A stretch of DNA of 64,000 nt. Origin: Sesamum alatum (Eukaryota > Streptophyta > Magnoliopsida > Lamiales > Pedaliaceae). Under the pieces are notes generated by a model. That model had not been told where the DNA came from, did not search any database, and saw only the letters and a list, made by a program, of their open reading frames with translations. Below, in pieces: positions 43,434 through 55,528 of this stretch; positions within the stretch are counted from its first letter, which is position 1, and each line of letters begins with the position of its first letter. Location: NCBI GenBank assembly GCA_034509735.1, contig JACGWO010000002.1:27017636-27081635 (forward strand), written 5' to 3'. Made by a program: the position numbers and the translations under genes.

Positions 43434-45612
43434 GTCTTTTAGATTAATCTGATCATGAGCAATCTGTGATATCATCTTGGTCTCACGGGTTTACTACTAT
43501 GTCTGCCAACGTGATGCAGTCCAACCGCACGTCACATTGCTCTAAGCAGATGGTGGTGTCTGAGAATTTTCCATGGATCTTGTGATGAGATCTCAAGTCC
43601 TTTTAGCTTATGCCATAGCCCAATTGTCATTCTCCAAGGTGACTACTGGCTCGGCTATGCTAGGCATTGCACCCAACCATCGGGTGTAATTTTTTTTTCA
43701 CCTAAACCATTTCCCATAAAAGACTTCCAAATTCTCCATACACTCGACTTTCATTATGAAACATAGTATCCCGCTTGGAACCCTTATAAGCCACCACTTT
43801 TTATCATTGAGTCCGAACATACATAGGTATTGAGATTAAAACATTATTCACTTGATTCTGGAAGCTACTATCGCTATAGCCTTCGAGAATCAACTCTCCA
43901 TTCATGTGCGTCAAGGACACTTATTTAACCTTTATTAAGGTGTTAAATATAGTTCCTTATAGCTGTCTACTGCCTCCTCGATGCACCCCCGATCTCCGTT
44001 GTTATGCTTAAAGCATAAACAATATCAGGTCTGATGCATCGAACAACATTCCTATGTTGTCTATGCCAAAGACGTAGGGTTGTCGAACATCTAAGCATCC
44101 TCATCAGTCTATGGTGATTGAGTCTTGGAGAACTTGATCCTATGGATAGGAATCCAATTCTTTTCATGGAGAATTGCGTGAACAATACTCATGCTTCAGT
44201 GTTTCCTAATATTTTAACTTCATTCTAAACGAATTAACACGTTACATACTAGATACTTGAAACACAATTATCCTCCCATTGACACCAATGCTCGTTACCG
44301 ACTGTGTCATACACAGTATGAGTTCGTCAAAATGAACATTCCAGTTCCATGAAATCTCAAATCCAATTTAAATTTCATGATGGATCCCACGGCTCCAAGC
44401 CATTGATCCAATTATGATGTCCAACATCGCTTCTCCATGTGTCTATTGGACAGTAGTCCAATTGACCGGTCTAATCTGAGAACCCATAGCTTACAGGTAA
44501 CTAAAGTTTTTCGTCCATCCTTAGGAGGGTTGGAATATAGTCAGTAGGTGAATTGATTACAAATGGTGTTTGCTTTATTCTACTGAAGTATCTCTTTACT
44601 TGATTTATGAAGGAGTTACTCCTCACGTTGGTTATCCTCTGAAATCCAATTTCTTTTGGGATAACCTATGAACGTGTGAAAACCTAGTTTGTCTTCCACT
44701 AGTCCCTTGACGTAGATAGAACTATTCCATATACTCAAGTACTTTATGGAATACAAGCTTGCCAAACCTATCTAATATGGTGCCTGCATTATGGCTTTGA
44801 GAAAGTCCATGATTTTCAACTCAATGACTTTCCAAAAGTCCATGATTTTCAACTCGACGACTTTCCAAAAGTCCACGTCCAGATAGAGCAAGGTAATTCG
44901 GTGAAACACCGATCGAACCATGTCCAACAAAGTTCGATTTCTCCCGTATCAGAGATCATTTAACAATGGTCCTTACAGGAAGAATTCCATTGAATAGAAT
45001 TCCATTCTCATTTGGAAGTTCAAGAAATCTCACTAAATACACGATACCTTGATCCCATCGAAGGGTTTATGTTTGCAATCAATTTTGGTTCTCCACTTCA
45101 AGTCTAAATCGCCGAACCTTCCAAAGATCCTTAGACTTGTGAAACCCCTACTAATTCTGTGTGTTTAGTGACCTATAGATGTCTAATTGGATCCAATCCA
45201 ACAGACCACTTGGCAAGCGTACTTTGTTCCATAAAGAGCTTTATTGTCATCTTTCTTCTCAGAAAGAATTTGTAAGTTTACGTAAACTCAATTTTTCTAT
45301 TTCTAGACTCCTTGAATTTACCAGCCTCTTTATCCTGACTAGAAGAATATGGTCTAGCTTTCATATGCCAGATTTTGTAAATTTTATCTTGATTATCAAT
45401 CATGCAGTTTGTTTTTTAGCAAACATAATCTAATTATGGCATAGAGTAAAACGGTTGTGTAGATAGTCCAGCACACTCATCGTGAAATAAAAGAAACTTT
45501 TATTGATCAACTTGTATTTTAAATTGTCCAACAAATAAGAAAGACAAACCTTGGTCATGCTAGGTTACACAATTATATATTATCCTAGCATGATTACTAA
45601 CAGCTAAGCCCA
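43434..45612 (-). pseudogene. Copia pol, heavily decayed (internal region 3)
   Basis: Continues the internal region that starts at 21607. It lines up with 13455-15590: RNase H near 43450-43850, a reverse transcriptase scrap CIRPDIVYALSITT (frame ending 43967), and integrase scraps near 44690-45330. The same missing stretch between reverse transcriptase and integrase is present (44345-44700). Two near-identical 26-30 bp pieces around AAAGTCCATGATTTTCAACTC form a short tandem repeat at 44809-44880. It is cut at 45612 by solo LTR A3 and resumes at 50450. Confidence 0.72.
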
Positions 45613-46108
45613 ACTGGTGTTAGAATAGGTGACCAGAAAGTAAATGTGGTTGGTTATTCTGAGAATCATTCGCCAATCTTTAAGCGAAAGTAATATTATG
45701 CTGATGAATTTAGTAAGGATTCATCATTGGAAATGATGAGTTTGTTGTGCTTACCGCTAGCATTGAATGTGGTTTCGATGTCACCACAAACGCCCACAGA
45801 CCGAATATATGAATTCAAGAAGTTGGACTGCGTATAGGTTGGTGGTCATGGAACCAACTTCTGTAGGTTGGTCTGAAACACTCCAAGTCGAGGACCTCGA
45901 GATTGGGTATCGAGGGTCCTATAGAGACTTGCACTAAAGATTGCATTCATCGGATGAGTACCTTATTTCATTGGCGATAGACGTTGGACGTCTATGCAAG
46001 TAGGTTAGTTGACAAGGGTGTCGGCTGACTGAGGTGACTCGCGGGAATCGTCATATGGCAAACACCACAGCTTAATGGTGTGCCTGAAAGGAGGAATCGT
46101 CATATGAC

Positions 46109-46406
46109 TAAAGATTGCTCTTTCCTTTTTTTTTTTTTAATATTTTTATATATTTTTTTTATTTTTATAATTTTTATATGTTTATACATTTATTTATACA
46201 TTTAACTTTTATAGTTTATATAAAAATAAACTTAATCAATAATTTAGTAAATTATAATATTTTTTTAAAATAATTATTTAATATGACACATATAAATTTA
46301 TGCCAAAACTTAGTGATTTCCATGAATTAATCTAAAGATGATGATGATGACGACGATGATGATGATGATGATGATGATGATGATAATAATAATAATAATA
46401 ATAATA

Positions 46407-46457
<51 letters not shown>

Positions 46458-46620
46458 AATCAACAAGCTTAATCAGCAATTTAGTAAGTTATAATATTTT
46501 TTTTAATATGACACATATAAATTCTATGTTATATTTTAATATTTATTTATAATCTCTTCTAATTTTTTAAATAAACAAGTCCTAACAATTAATTTATATA
46601 TATACATATTCTATACTATT
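46109..46620 (+). repeat. AT-rich insert with a GAT/AAT microsatellite
   Basis: Very AT-rich. 46337-46455 is a microsatellite that changes from GAT units to AAT units. It is flanked by a direct repeat, 46231-46302 and 46468-46533 (start CTTAATCARYAATTTAGTAA, end AATATGACACATATAAATT). No coding sequence. Probably the left part of a DNA element whose right end is at 49068. Confidence 0.6.
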
Positions 46621-46625
46621 ATAAT

Positions 46626-48854
46626 TGTTGGAATAGGTGACCAGAAAGCCAATAGGTTTGGCAATTTGTAACCTATCCGACAACTTGATGTGAATGTAAT
46701 ATTATTATGTGATGAATAAGATGAGTGTTCGTCACCAATGGTACCTTCTTTGTTGTGCTCATCTTACATTTGTTAAAATGGTGTTTAACTTATATCGCAA
46801 CAAAGCCCACAGACCATGGATAACAACTCGTGCAGTTGGGCCACGCATTGGATGGTGGTCATGAAACCAACTGATTAAGAGTTGGGTCTGAAACGTTCCA
46901 AGTCGAGGACCTCGAGACAGGGCATCGAGAGTCCTATTGAGACTTGCGTCAAGAGTCGTGTTCATTGGATGAGTGTCGTGTTTCATCGGCGACAGGCGTG
47001 GGACGCCTACACGATCTTGATGGGTTGGTCGACTGGGGTCGAGCCGACTGGACTGACTCGCGGGGATCATCATATGGAAGCCTTGGAGGCTTGGTCGGTA
47101 TGATTGGATTCCCCGGTTCTGATAGTACGGGAGTAATCCTCAGACTTGAGGAATCATGGCAGTCACGTGCACAGGACGGCTGTATCTTGGATCTGGCGAG
47201 AGGTGATCATTCTGTAAGATGATCATTATAAGCCTTGTCCAGTGCAGTCAGAATGTGTAGCGAGGACGGTGGATTCCAAGAAGAGGATCCGTCCCCTGTC
47301 AGTATATGACAGAGGTATCTCCTATGCACTCGGAGACACGTACATGCTGTTTGAAGCTGTGGCCACAGTGGTTGGTCGAACAGGGAATGGTTTCCTGTGT
47401 CGACACAATGAAGCATACGTGGTCTCGAGTATTAAGCATAGATGCCTAGTCAAGGATGGGAACCGACGCCTAATTCCATACCCTAGACTAAGGCCGGGAG
47501 ACGGTAGACGGAAGGATCGTACCCGTACAGAATTGGCGCCTAAATGTTCACGCCAATTCACCTAGTCTCTAGTGCCATGGACCGTTGCTAGACGGCCACC
47601 CATGGTAACGGGCCCTTGTGGGACACGGGCCCAAGTCTAGCTGAGGGTGAACCTAAAGGGTCACACACAAATCACCGAGGAGGTTGAGAGATCGACTTGG
47701 AGTCAATCTCGAAGGATAAAATAAGTAATTGGATTACTTAAGGGAAAGTCCATTGGATGGACGGGCCGATATTGTATCGGGCTTTCATTTAATCGGTAAA
47801 TTGGATTTTCGATTAAATATGGAAAGTTGAGATGTTGAGATGTTGGATCTTTTAATTGGATTAAAAGATCAACGAGAATAATTTAAGTGGACATCAAATT
47901 GGATTTAATATTGGGTTCGTCGTAATTGGATTACGATAAAACCCGGTCCGTTAAATTATACCCGAGAGGAGAAATAATTCCTAATTTGGAATAGGAAGAA
48001 GTTGGACTTCTTTCCCTTAATTAAACATAGCCGACATGCTCCCTTGGAGGAAGCAAAATCAGCCATGTTGCATGCTAGGTGGTATGTTGACTTGTCTCTT
48101 TTGGAAAGAGACAAATCAACTCCAATCAAGCTCTTCCCTTTTGGTATGATTTGATCATACCATAAATTTTGGTAGGCTTGATTGAAGAATTGATGGTGAT
48201 TGATTGGAATGAATCTAGACATCCTTGGATGAACCTAGACACATTCCAATAATCACATTAATTATGTATATATATTAGAATATACAACACCTAGCATAAG
48301 TGATTCATTATTCATCTTTTTCTAGGAAAAAAGAGAAGACAAAAATCCTCTCCTCTCTCTCAAAATTTCGTGCTCCGTCCCTCTCTTACACTTGTGTTCT
48401 TCACTTGATTTTGAATCAAGAAGAAGAACAAAGTAAGTTTAAGAGAACACTAATTCATAGCGTTCTTCTCTTAAACTGATTCCTTCCTAAACCCGTTCTT
48501 TTCTAGCAAGAAGAACGTGTGTTTCTTCCGGTGTGGTGTGGATCACCTTTGGAGAATCCATACGTTTGGATTTCGTGAGCATTCCGGAGAAGGAACAACG
48601 CTAGTAGCCGGGAGCATACGCTAAACAATCAAAGGTAACGGTTTATTACACTTTGATTGATTTCATTTGTATATCTATGCCCTATGTGTTTAAATATATG
48701 TTTTAATATTGACACATCCTACATCGAACGCCCGGTTGAGCACCCAAGGGTACACCCCTTGGGATTCGCGTATTTTGAATTTGATTTAAATTTACGCAAT
48801 TTCTCGCCTTTCTCGCTTCCGCTCGCGCTCCCGGGCGGATCTGCTTGTCCTTCA
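46626..48854 (+). mobile_element. Solo copia LTR (family B)
   Basis: 2229 bp from TGTTGGAATAGG to TGTCCTTCA with TSD ATAAT at 46621-46625 and 48855-48859. It belongs with LTR2 and LTR3 of the series but lies in the opposite orientation and looks better preserved. U5 includes CTCTCTCAAAATTTCGTG followed by the typical 3' end near 48720-48854. Confidence 0.88.
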
Positions 48855-49068
48855 ATAATTTATAATAATATAATTTTATTAAAAAATTATACCAATAATT
48901 AAATAATATATAAAAAATTATATAAATAATTACAAGCTCGAGCTCGAACTCATTAGGTGAGATTCGAGCTCGACTCGAGCTCGAGCCATACTCTTCAAAA
49001 TCGAGCTCGAGCTCGAGCTCGCCAAAAATGGTCGAGCTCGACTCGGCTTGACTCGTTGCCACCCCTAG
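48855..49068 (+). repeat. GAGCTC-rich end of a hAT-like element
   Basis: 48935-49035 consists of many GAGCTCGA units. The stretch ends with TTGCCACCCCTA (49056-49067), which looks like the terminal inverted repeat of plant hAT elements with TAGGGGTGGCAA ends. No matching start is seen near 46109, so the left end may be deleted. Confidence 0.5.
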
Positions 49069-50449
49069 TCTCCTGTCAAACAATTGAAGTAGTATCTCAC
49101 TTATACTCTGACACTCGTCCTCCATAAATCTGTGGCCACAGTGACTGAACAGTGGGATGGGATCTCAGTAACGTTTAGTGTGGGACAAGTCCAAGCTTAA
49201 GTCAAGAATGGGTACCAACGTCCAAGTTCCATACCCTAGACTATAGCTATGAGATAGTAGACGGAAGGACATACGTATTTGAGAACCTAAATATTCACGC
49301 CATAATTTCACCTAGTCTCTAATGCCATTGACCGTTGCTAGATGACTCATGGTGACGAACGAATTCCTGTCATGTGATGATTGGAAATTCGGCCAAGTCT
49401 AGCTGAGGGTGAACCTAAAGAGTCACACACGATTAACCGGAAATGGAGGAATTAATTTAGGATTAATTCTGAGAAATCGAACAATTTAATTAGATTAAAT
49501 TGATTCTCTTCTTGGAGTGTCAAGTCTTTAATTAGATTAATTAGGCTTGATTCATAAATTGGATTTATTGAAATTAGAGAATGGGCTATTTCCGCCTTTA
49601 ACTAGATGAAATATTATTATTGAGCTCAAATAATAATTTGATATTTATTAGAAGCCCATTGGACTATTTGAATAGGATTTAAATATTCCATAGAGCCCAT
49701 CAAAGGATGGACGGACGAGATTGAACCTTGGGGGCTTTGATGAGATGAAGAGCTATGATTAAGTTTGACTTAATCAAAGTATAGGTTGACTAGGATTTGA
49801 CTAGGTCAAAATCCTAGTCAAAGTGTGTCCCTTTAGAAGAGTTTGAGCAGGAATAGGAAACTATGTTTCCTATAAATACTCAAAACACACACATACTAAT
49901 GTTTATACTCTCATCTCATACACACACACACATGGCCGCCCTCTTCCTCTCAATCTCTCGTCCCCTCTTCTCTATTCACTCCAAGAAACCTCTTGTTTCC
50001 TTGTCTTTGATACAAGAGAATATTAGAAGAATCGATCACGTTAATTCATAACATTCGGTCAATTCGTTCTCCCCTTTCTTCTTGATCTCTTGCTAGCACG
50101 ACGGAATCAAGATCCGGTGAATTGCATGGACGATTTAGAGGATTCCTACATTGGGATCTCAGTGGCAAAACATGGAACAACGTGTGTAGCCAAACGAAGA
50201 AATCTACAACGGGTAAGTAACGTTTACTACGTTTTCTTCCGTTTCAATCCTATGGCCTCCATGAATCTAGTAGTATGTTTTCTTTTGTTCATGAGATACA
50301 CCGAACGGTCGGGAGATTCAAGAGTACACCCCTTGGACGATCTCTTTAAATTCTGTGGTTAATGTATGATTTACGATTTATGTTTTTTACATACCGCGCT
50401 TCCGCACTCGTGCTTTCTCTCGGGACGATCTACGTTTCTTTACAACTGG

Positions 50450-51420
50450 TCCTATAGCTTCTGCAGCAATAGTGTTTCCATCGCATAGCCTTACGACCAT
50501 CCGTCTTAGCCTTCTAGTCCTTAGCATCATTTATAAACCATTTGCAGAAGTGAGTTTCCAAAGTAGGTATCTAATCCCCAGGAAATAGAATCAATAATCA
50601 TGTTTCTCAATAACAATTTTACCTTGATTGGAGAGGGTTTAAGGACACTCCCTCTTCCAATGTCCCTATTGTCTTTTTTTTTTTTTTTTTTTTTGGCAAT
50701 TGATGCGAGTGTTATTAGCAATCCTTCACTGTTGAACAATCTTCCCTTTTTCCCGTTACCCTCACACAGCGTGGCAACAATAGCGCTCCAAGCGCTTGTA
50801 GCAACTGACTCTTTCTCATCCTTCTTCCTCTTCCAGCGTCCAACACCCCTGCCTTTCGCTCTTGAGGTTGAAGCCTCCCAAAGCAATATCGACAGCACAG
50901 ATTTTTCAATCATTGCCTCGTATTGGAACAACATGTTTATCAACTCATGAGTGGTATGAGTGGTCTTCTCAAGCCCACTCATGTTATAGTTCATGGTAAC
51001 GGATCAGAGGGAAGAAGAGATTGAAGAATCACGTCAAATGTACAACTCTTTTTCAAGATCAGCATTGAGGTTAGCGTCTCCACATATCTAATATGTTGGT
51101 CCGGAACCACATAAACTTGTTTCATGTGGAGCATTATTAAAAAGACATCGTCCTGCCTGTCACTTTTGTATCTCATTAATTATGGAATCAAGTATGACAC
51201 TATGGACTTTGCAGTTGTCCTCTAGCCATTCCTCGAAAGTCAAATGTTCTTCTAGCGAGGATCCTTCTGGCAAGGTCTGCGAAAGTGGCTTATCCATGAC
51301 ATAAGCCTGATTTTCAAAATCGAGGACAATCCTCAGATTTCACAGTTAATCATTGTAATTTGTTCCATCAAATATATTAATCTCAAGAATGGTGGTAAGT
51401 GGATTCTTAGATATTTCTAC
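50450..51420 (-). pseudogene. Copia gag and start of protease (internal region 3)
   Basis: The gag start equivalent at about 51411 reads ATA in place of ATG, followed by SKNPLTTILEIN and FDGTNYND. Later frames give LQSLLPS (ending 50991) and, in the frame 50994-50527, MNYNMSGLEK, HELINMLFQYEAMIEKSV, a basic linker and a protease trace SISWGLDTYF. A run of about 21 T (50674-50694) lies inside the zinc-knuckle coding region and would encode a lysine run. Broken by several shifts; the gene is cut at 50450 by solo LTR A3. Confidence 0.78.
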
Positions 51421-53332
51421 ATTCAAAATGTAAAGCAGAAAGTAAGCAGATTATTCGTAACAATGTGTTCAAGTTAAGACTTGGTCTTCAGTTTTTAACT
51501 CCTCCCACTATTTATACAAAAGTCCACCACTCTCAAGTGGGATTTCGAGAAACCTTTTCCTAGTGGGCTTGGGATCCATAAGTGTGATCTCCATACCCCA
51601 CTTTTACGATTCACATGAAGAAAACCTCATGTGAGATATGTAGTATCATTTTTATCCAATGAGATTCCCAACATGTTTTGCCTCACCTCTTCACATAATT
51701 TCGAGGATTCCAAGCGAATCATGCTACTCAGTATTAGGGCCGACCCATCAACCAAATCATACTTCAACTGTCGCCCCCCACGACTCGTGAGACAGGGAAA
51801 CAACAAGCGCATTTTTTTTGTTCACAACAATGGTGTAGCTTTCCCCTAGTCCAAATGTGCCACGACTTGTGAGACCACACTTGGGTAGTGATAGCTTCCT
51901 CAACACATTCCTGTCGACGGAAGGCTTGGATGGATCAAAATCATTTTGGTCCAAGTCTATTATGGGCCTAATATTTTAACTTGATGTCAGGCCCGACCCA
52001 TCAACCAAATTATACCTCAATTGTTATCCCCCACGACTCGTGAAGACGGAAAAACGGTGAGCGTATTTCTTTGTTCACAATAATGGTGCAACTTTCCTCT
52101 ATTCTAAATCTTTCATGACTCGTGAGACCACATTTCGGTAGTGGTAGCTTCCTCACGATAATGTTGTGGATGGAAGGCTTGAACGGATCAAAATCATTTT
52201 GATCCAAGTCCATTGTGGGCCTAACATTTTAACTTGGTCTAATAAAGTGAATTCGATTTGAACAGATGTGACCGAGACCTCATCACCTTATTCTTACATG
52301 TATAAATATCAAATATCAGAAAGCATTTAAGTAAATACGTCGCATGCAAGTAAACCTAGCATATGTCTGTTGGATGATCACAAGCCCAACCTACGCGACC
52401 CACTAAGCCTGCAGTGGATCTATGGTTTGTCTAGGGTGGTCCTACACTATTAAAAAACAAGTTAACCCATTGTCATTCCAATGGGCCTTGTAGCTCTTGA
52501 TGTTTCGCTTTGATGTTTCACCTTGGGCCTCCAACTCCATGAGCTTGGTTTATTACGTAAAATACTCTCGTTATATTGAAAATAGAATGCATGGAATAGA
52601 AGAAAAACAAGCCTTAACATCATGAGACAAAATACCGGGAGATAAAAGTCCCAACAAGAGGCACACAGGCCTCACCCAACAGTAATGAAAAAGCATACAT
52701 CTATACACAAGATCTAGGGCTTCTACGATCATCCCATGTTGATCTAATCAACATCAACGCACAATCATACCAAATAATCATGCTCATAATAGATACACGA
52801 TACCTACGTGATATCCAATATCACATGCCATTACTATATGAATAATTTACAAGTTCAAATTTTAAATCCAATGGACATCTCCATACACAATGCATCCAAT
52901 GCATGTTAAAATCCAAATTAACTAAGCAATTTGATTATAGGAAAAATCTAATTAATCCAAATTAAAAAGATACAAAATTAATCAATTTTCAGAAAGTATG
53001 CAGAAAAGTTCCAGAAAATCAAATTTCCAGAAAACATTGAAAATGGCACAGATCGGCCCAGCTGTCGCACCACAGCGTCCGGCCGCAAGCAGACGCGCAC
53101 GCCGCTGCCGTCCATCAATTTTTTTTGTTTTGTTTTGGCATATTAAAAGACTGAAAATGAGACATCTAATTTAGAAACTCAATTCGTAAAAAACATGCAT
53201 CATGTCCATCAAACTCAAATATTTAAATAAGTGCATTACTTCATACATTTAAGCAACAAACATGCTCAACAAAGCTGTAAAAGCAAATTGCACATGTAAA
53301 GCACATAGATCTATGGTCCCTTACATCAAACC
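51421..53332 (-). mobile_element. Copia 5' leader (internal region 3)
   Basis: The longest and best-kept leader of the family. 51739-51990 is repeated in tandem as 51991-52240, each copy carrying two CACGANTYGTG dyads (51779-51789, 51861-51871; 52032-52042, 52114-52124) and a copy of the short upstream frame (51954-51757 and 52213-52010). A small GC-rich island lies at 53041-53112. It leads into the primer site at 53333. Confidence 0.72.
51739..52240 (-). repeat. 252 bp tandem duplication in the copia leader
   Basis: Two direct copies starting at CCGACCCATCAACCAAAT (51739 region and 51993 region). Each ends with a block containing GGCCTAAYATTTTAACTTG. They differ by scattered substitutions. 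Confidence 0.85.
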
Positions 53333-53346
53333 GGGCTTTGATAGCA
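53333..53346 (-). promoter_or_regulatory. Primer-binding site (internal region 3)
   Basis: The minus strand reads TGCTATCAAAGCCC, two bases from the LTR. It matches the tRNA-iMet site TGGTATCAGAGCCC with two changes. Confidence 0.75.
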
Positions 53347-53348
53347 CA

Positions 53349-55528
53349 TAAAGGACAATTGGATCCGCTCGGGAGCGTGAGCAGAAGCGAGAGATGCAGA
53401 ATTTGGATAGTATGTAAAAACACATATCATAATAAAACATCCCAAGAGGTGTTCCCTCGATGCTCAACTGGGCATTCAATGTAGAATATGATAATGTAAA
53501 GCAAGTATATCATATAGGGCACATAGACAATCATAAAGAGAACTACATATAAATAAACATGGGTTACCTCTGTAGTTATCTTCTGTGCACCGCTACTAGC
53601 ATTGTTCCCTCTCGAATGGATGGCAAACGTTCACCAAGATTCAAACGTATGAATCCTGTAACTTAGTCCACACTACATCGGGAGAAGTCACATTTTTCTT
53701 GCTAGAGAAAAATGGACCTAAGAAGATGAGCTCAAGACAAGGATTACACTATTGTATTAGTGTATCCTTCTTAATCTAGATTTGTTTTTCAATTGATCCT
53801 AGATCAGTGAAGCAACAAAATGAGAGGGATAGAGAGCAAGAGAGGGGTCGGAAAAATGAGAAAACGAGATATAAGAGTTGTCTTCTTTTTTCTAGAAAAA
53901 TATGAATAATGATTAATCCTCTTGTTGATGATTGTATATACTCATATATATACATCATCAATGTGATTATTGGAATGTGTAGGTTCATCCCAGGATGTCT
54001 AGATACATTCCAATCAATCCCTATCAATCTTCAATCAAGCCTACCACTTCACAAGGTATGATTAAATCATACCAAGTAAAGGAGGCTTGACTGAAGTTGA
54101 TTTGTTCCTTTCCAAAAGGAACAAGTCAACAACATCAATCAAGGCCATCCATTTTGGGATAAGTCCAACTTCTCCTAATTCCAAAAGTGGAACTACTATC
54201 TCTTTTGGGCCAAAATTTAATGGATCAGATTTTATTGAAATCCAATTACAAAAAAGCCCAAATAATTAAATCTAATTTAATTCAAGGTCCAATTAAATAA
54301 TGTCCATGGATCTTTTAATCCAATTAGAAGATCCAAGCCCTTAATATACTTAATTGAAAAATCTCATCTATCAATTAATCGATGGCCCAATATAGTATCG
54401 GCCCAACCATTCAATGGACTATCCCATAAATAATCCAAATTATTTATCATATTTCGAAATTGACTCCAAGTTAATTCCTTCACCTCCTCGGTTATTTTTG
54501 TGTCACCCTTTAGGTTCACCCTCAGCTAGACTTGGGCTGTGTCCAATAGAAGCCCGTTACCATGGGTAGCCATTTAGCAACGGTCCATGGCACTAGAGAC
54601 TAGGTGAATGTTGGCGTGAACGTTTACGCCTTGATTTTACGGTCTTTCCATCTACCGTCTACCGCCTCCCGGCCTTAGTCTAGGGTATGAAATTCGGTGT
54701 CGGTTCCCATCCTTAATTAGGCAGCAATGCTTAATACTCAGACTACTCATGCCTCATTGCATCGACGCAGGGAACCATTCCCTGCTCTATCAACGATTGT
54801 GACCACACTTTAAGCAGCATGAACATGTCTCCGAGTGCATAGGAGATACCTTTGTCACATACTAATAGGGGACGAATCCTCTTCTTGAAACCCACCGTCC
54901 TCACTACACATTCTGATTGCACTTGACAAGACTTATAATGAATATGTCCGCGACATGAACACCTCTCACCAGATCCAAGATACAGCCATCGTGTACACGT
55001 GACTGCCGTGGTTCCTTAAGACCGACGACTATTCCCATACAAACGAAACCGAGAAACTGCAATCATACTAAACAAGCCTCCAAGGCTTCCATATGATGAT
55101 CCCCATGAGTCAGTTCCCTCTGCTCAATCCCAGTCGACCAACCCACTAAGATCATAAATGTGTCCCACACCTGTTATCTGTGAAACACGACACTCATCCA
55201 ATGAATACGACTCTTAGTGAAAGTCTACATAGGACTCTCGATGTCCAGTCTCGAGGTCCTTGAATTAAAATGTTTCTGACCCAACCCTCATTAGTTGGTT
55301 TCGTAGCCGTTATCCAATGCGCAACCCAACTGCATGGGTTGTCCAATTGATCTGTGGGCATTTGTTGTGATGTTAAAGCATCATTTAATGTAATTGGTAA
55401 GCACAACAGACACATGTGCTAATAATAAACACTTACCATGTTCATCAATACAAAGTTATTTAATAAAAATTATTGAATAGTTCCCAAAGTTGCCAATTCA
55501 ATTGGCTTTCTGGTCACGTATTCCAACA
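53349..55528 (-). repeat. Copia LTR, right end of the series (LTR3)
   Basis: 2180 bp, from TAAAGGACAATTGG (expected TG changed to TA) to TTCCAACA. It adjoins the primer site on its left and unrelated-orientation DNA on its right, so it is the true 5' LTR. By eye it is close to LTR2. Confidence 0.87.

Larger units (their letters stand above)
45618..50444 (+). mobile_element. Solo copia LTR (family A, copy A3), interrupted
   Basis: Starts TGTTAGAATAGG at 45618 and ends TCTTTACA at 50444, with TSD ACTGG at 45613-45617 and 50445-50449. LTR sequence is present at 45618-46108 and about 49069-50444. The middle, roughly equivalent to 7800-8010 of copy A1, is replaced by an insert of about 3 kb. A TATA box (TATAAATA) lies at 49871-49878. 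It sits in the protease region of the host copia. Confidence 0.85.

Noticed and set aside
53333..53346. tRNA-Met gene
   Set aside because: Only the short primer-site complement is present; no cloverleaf surrounds it. The same holds for 10863-10874 and 42071-42088.
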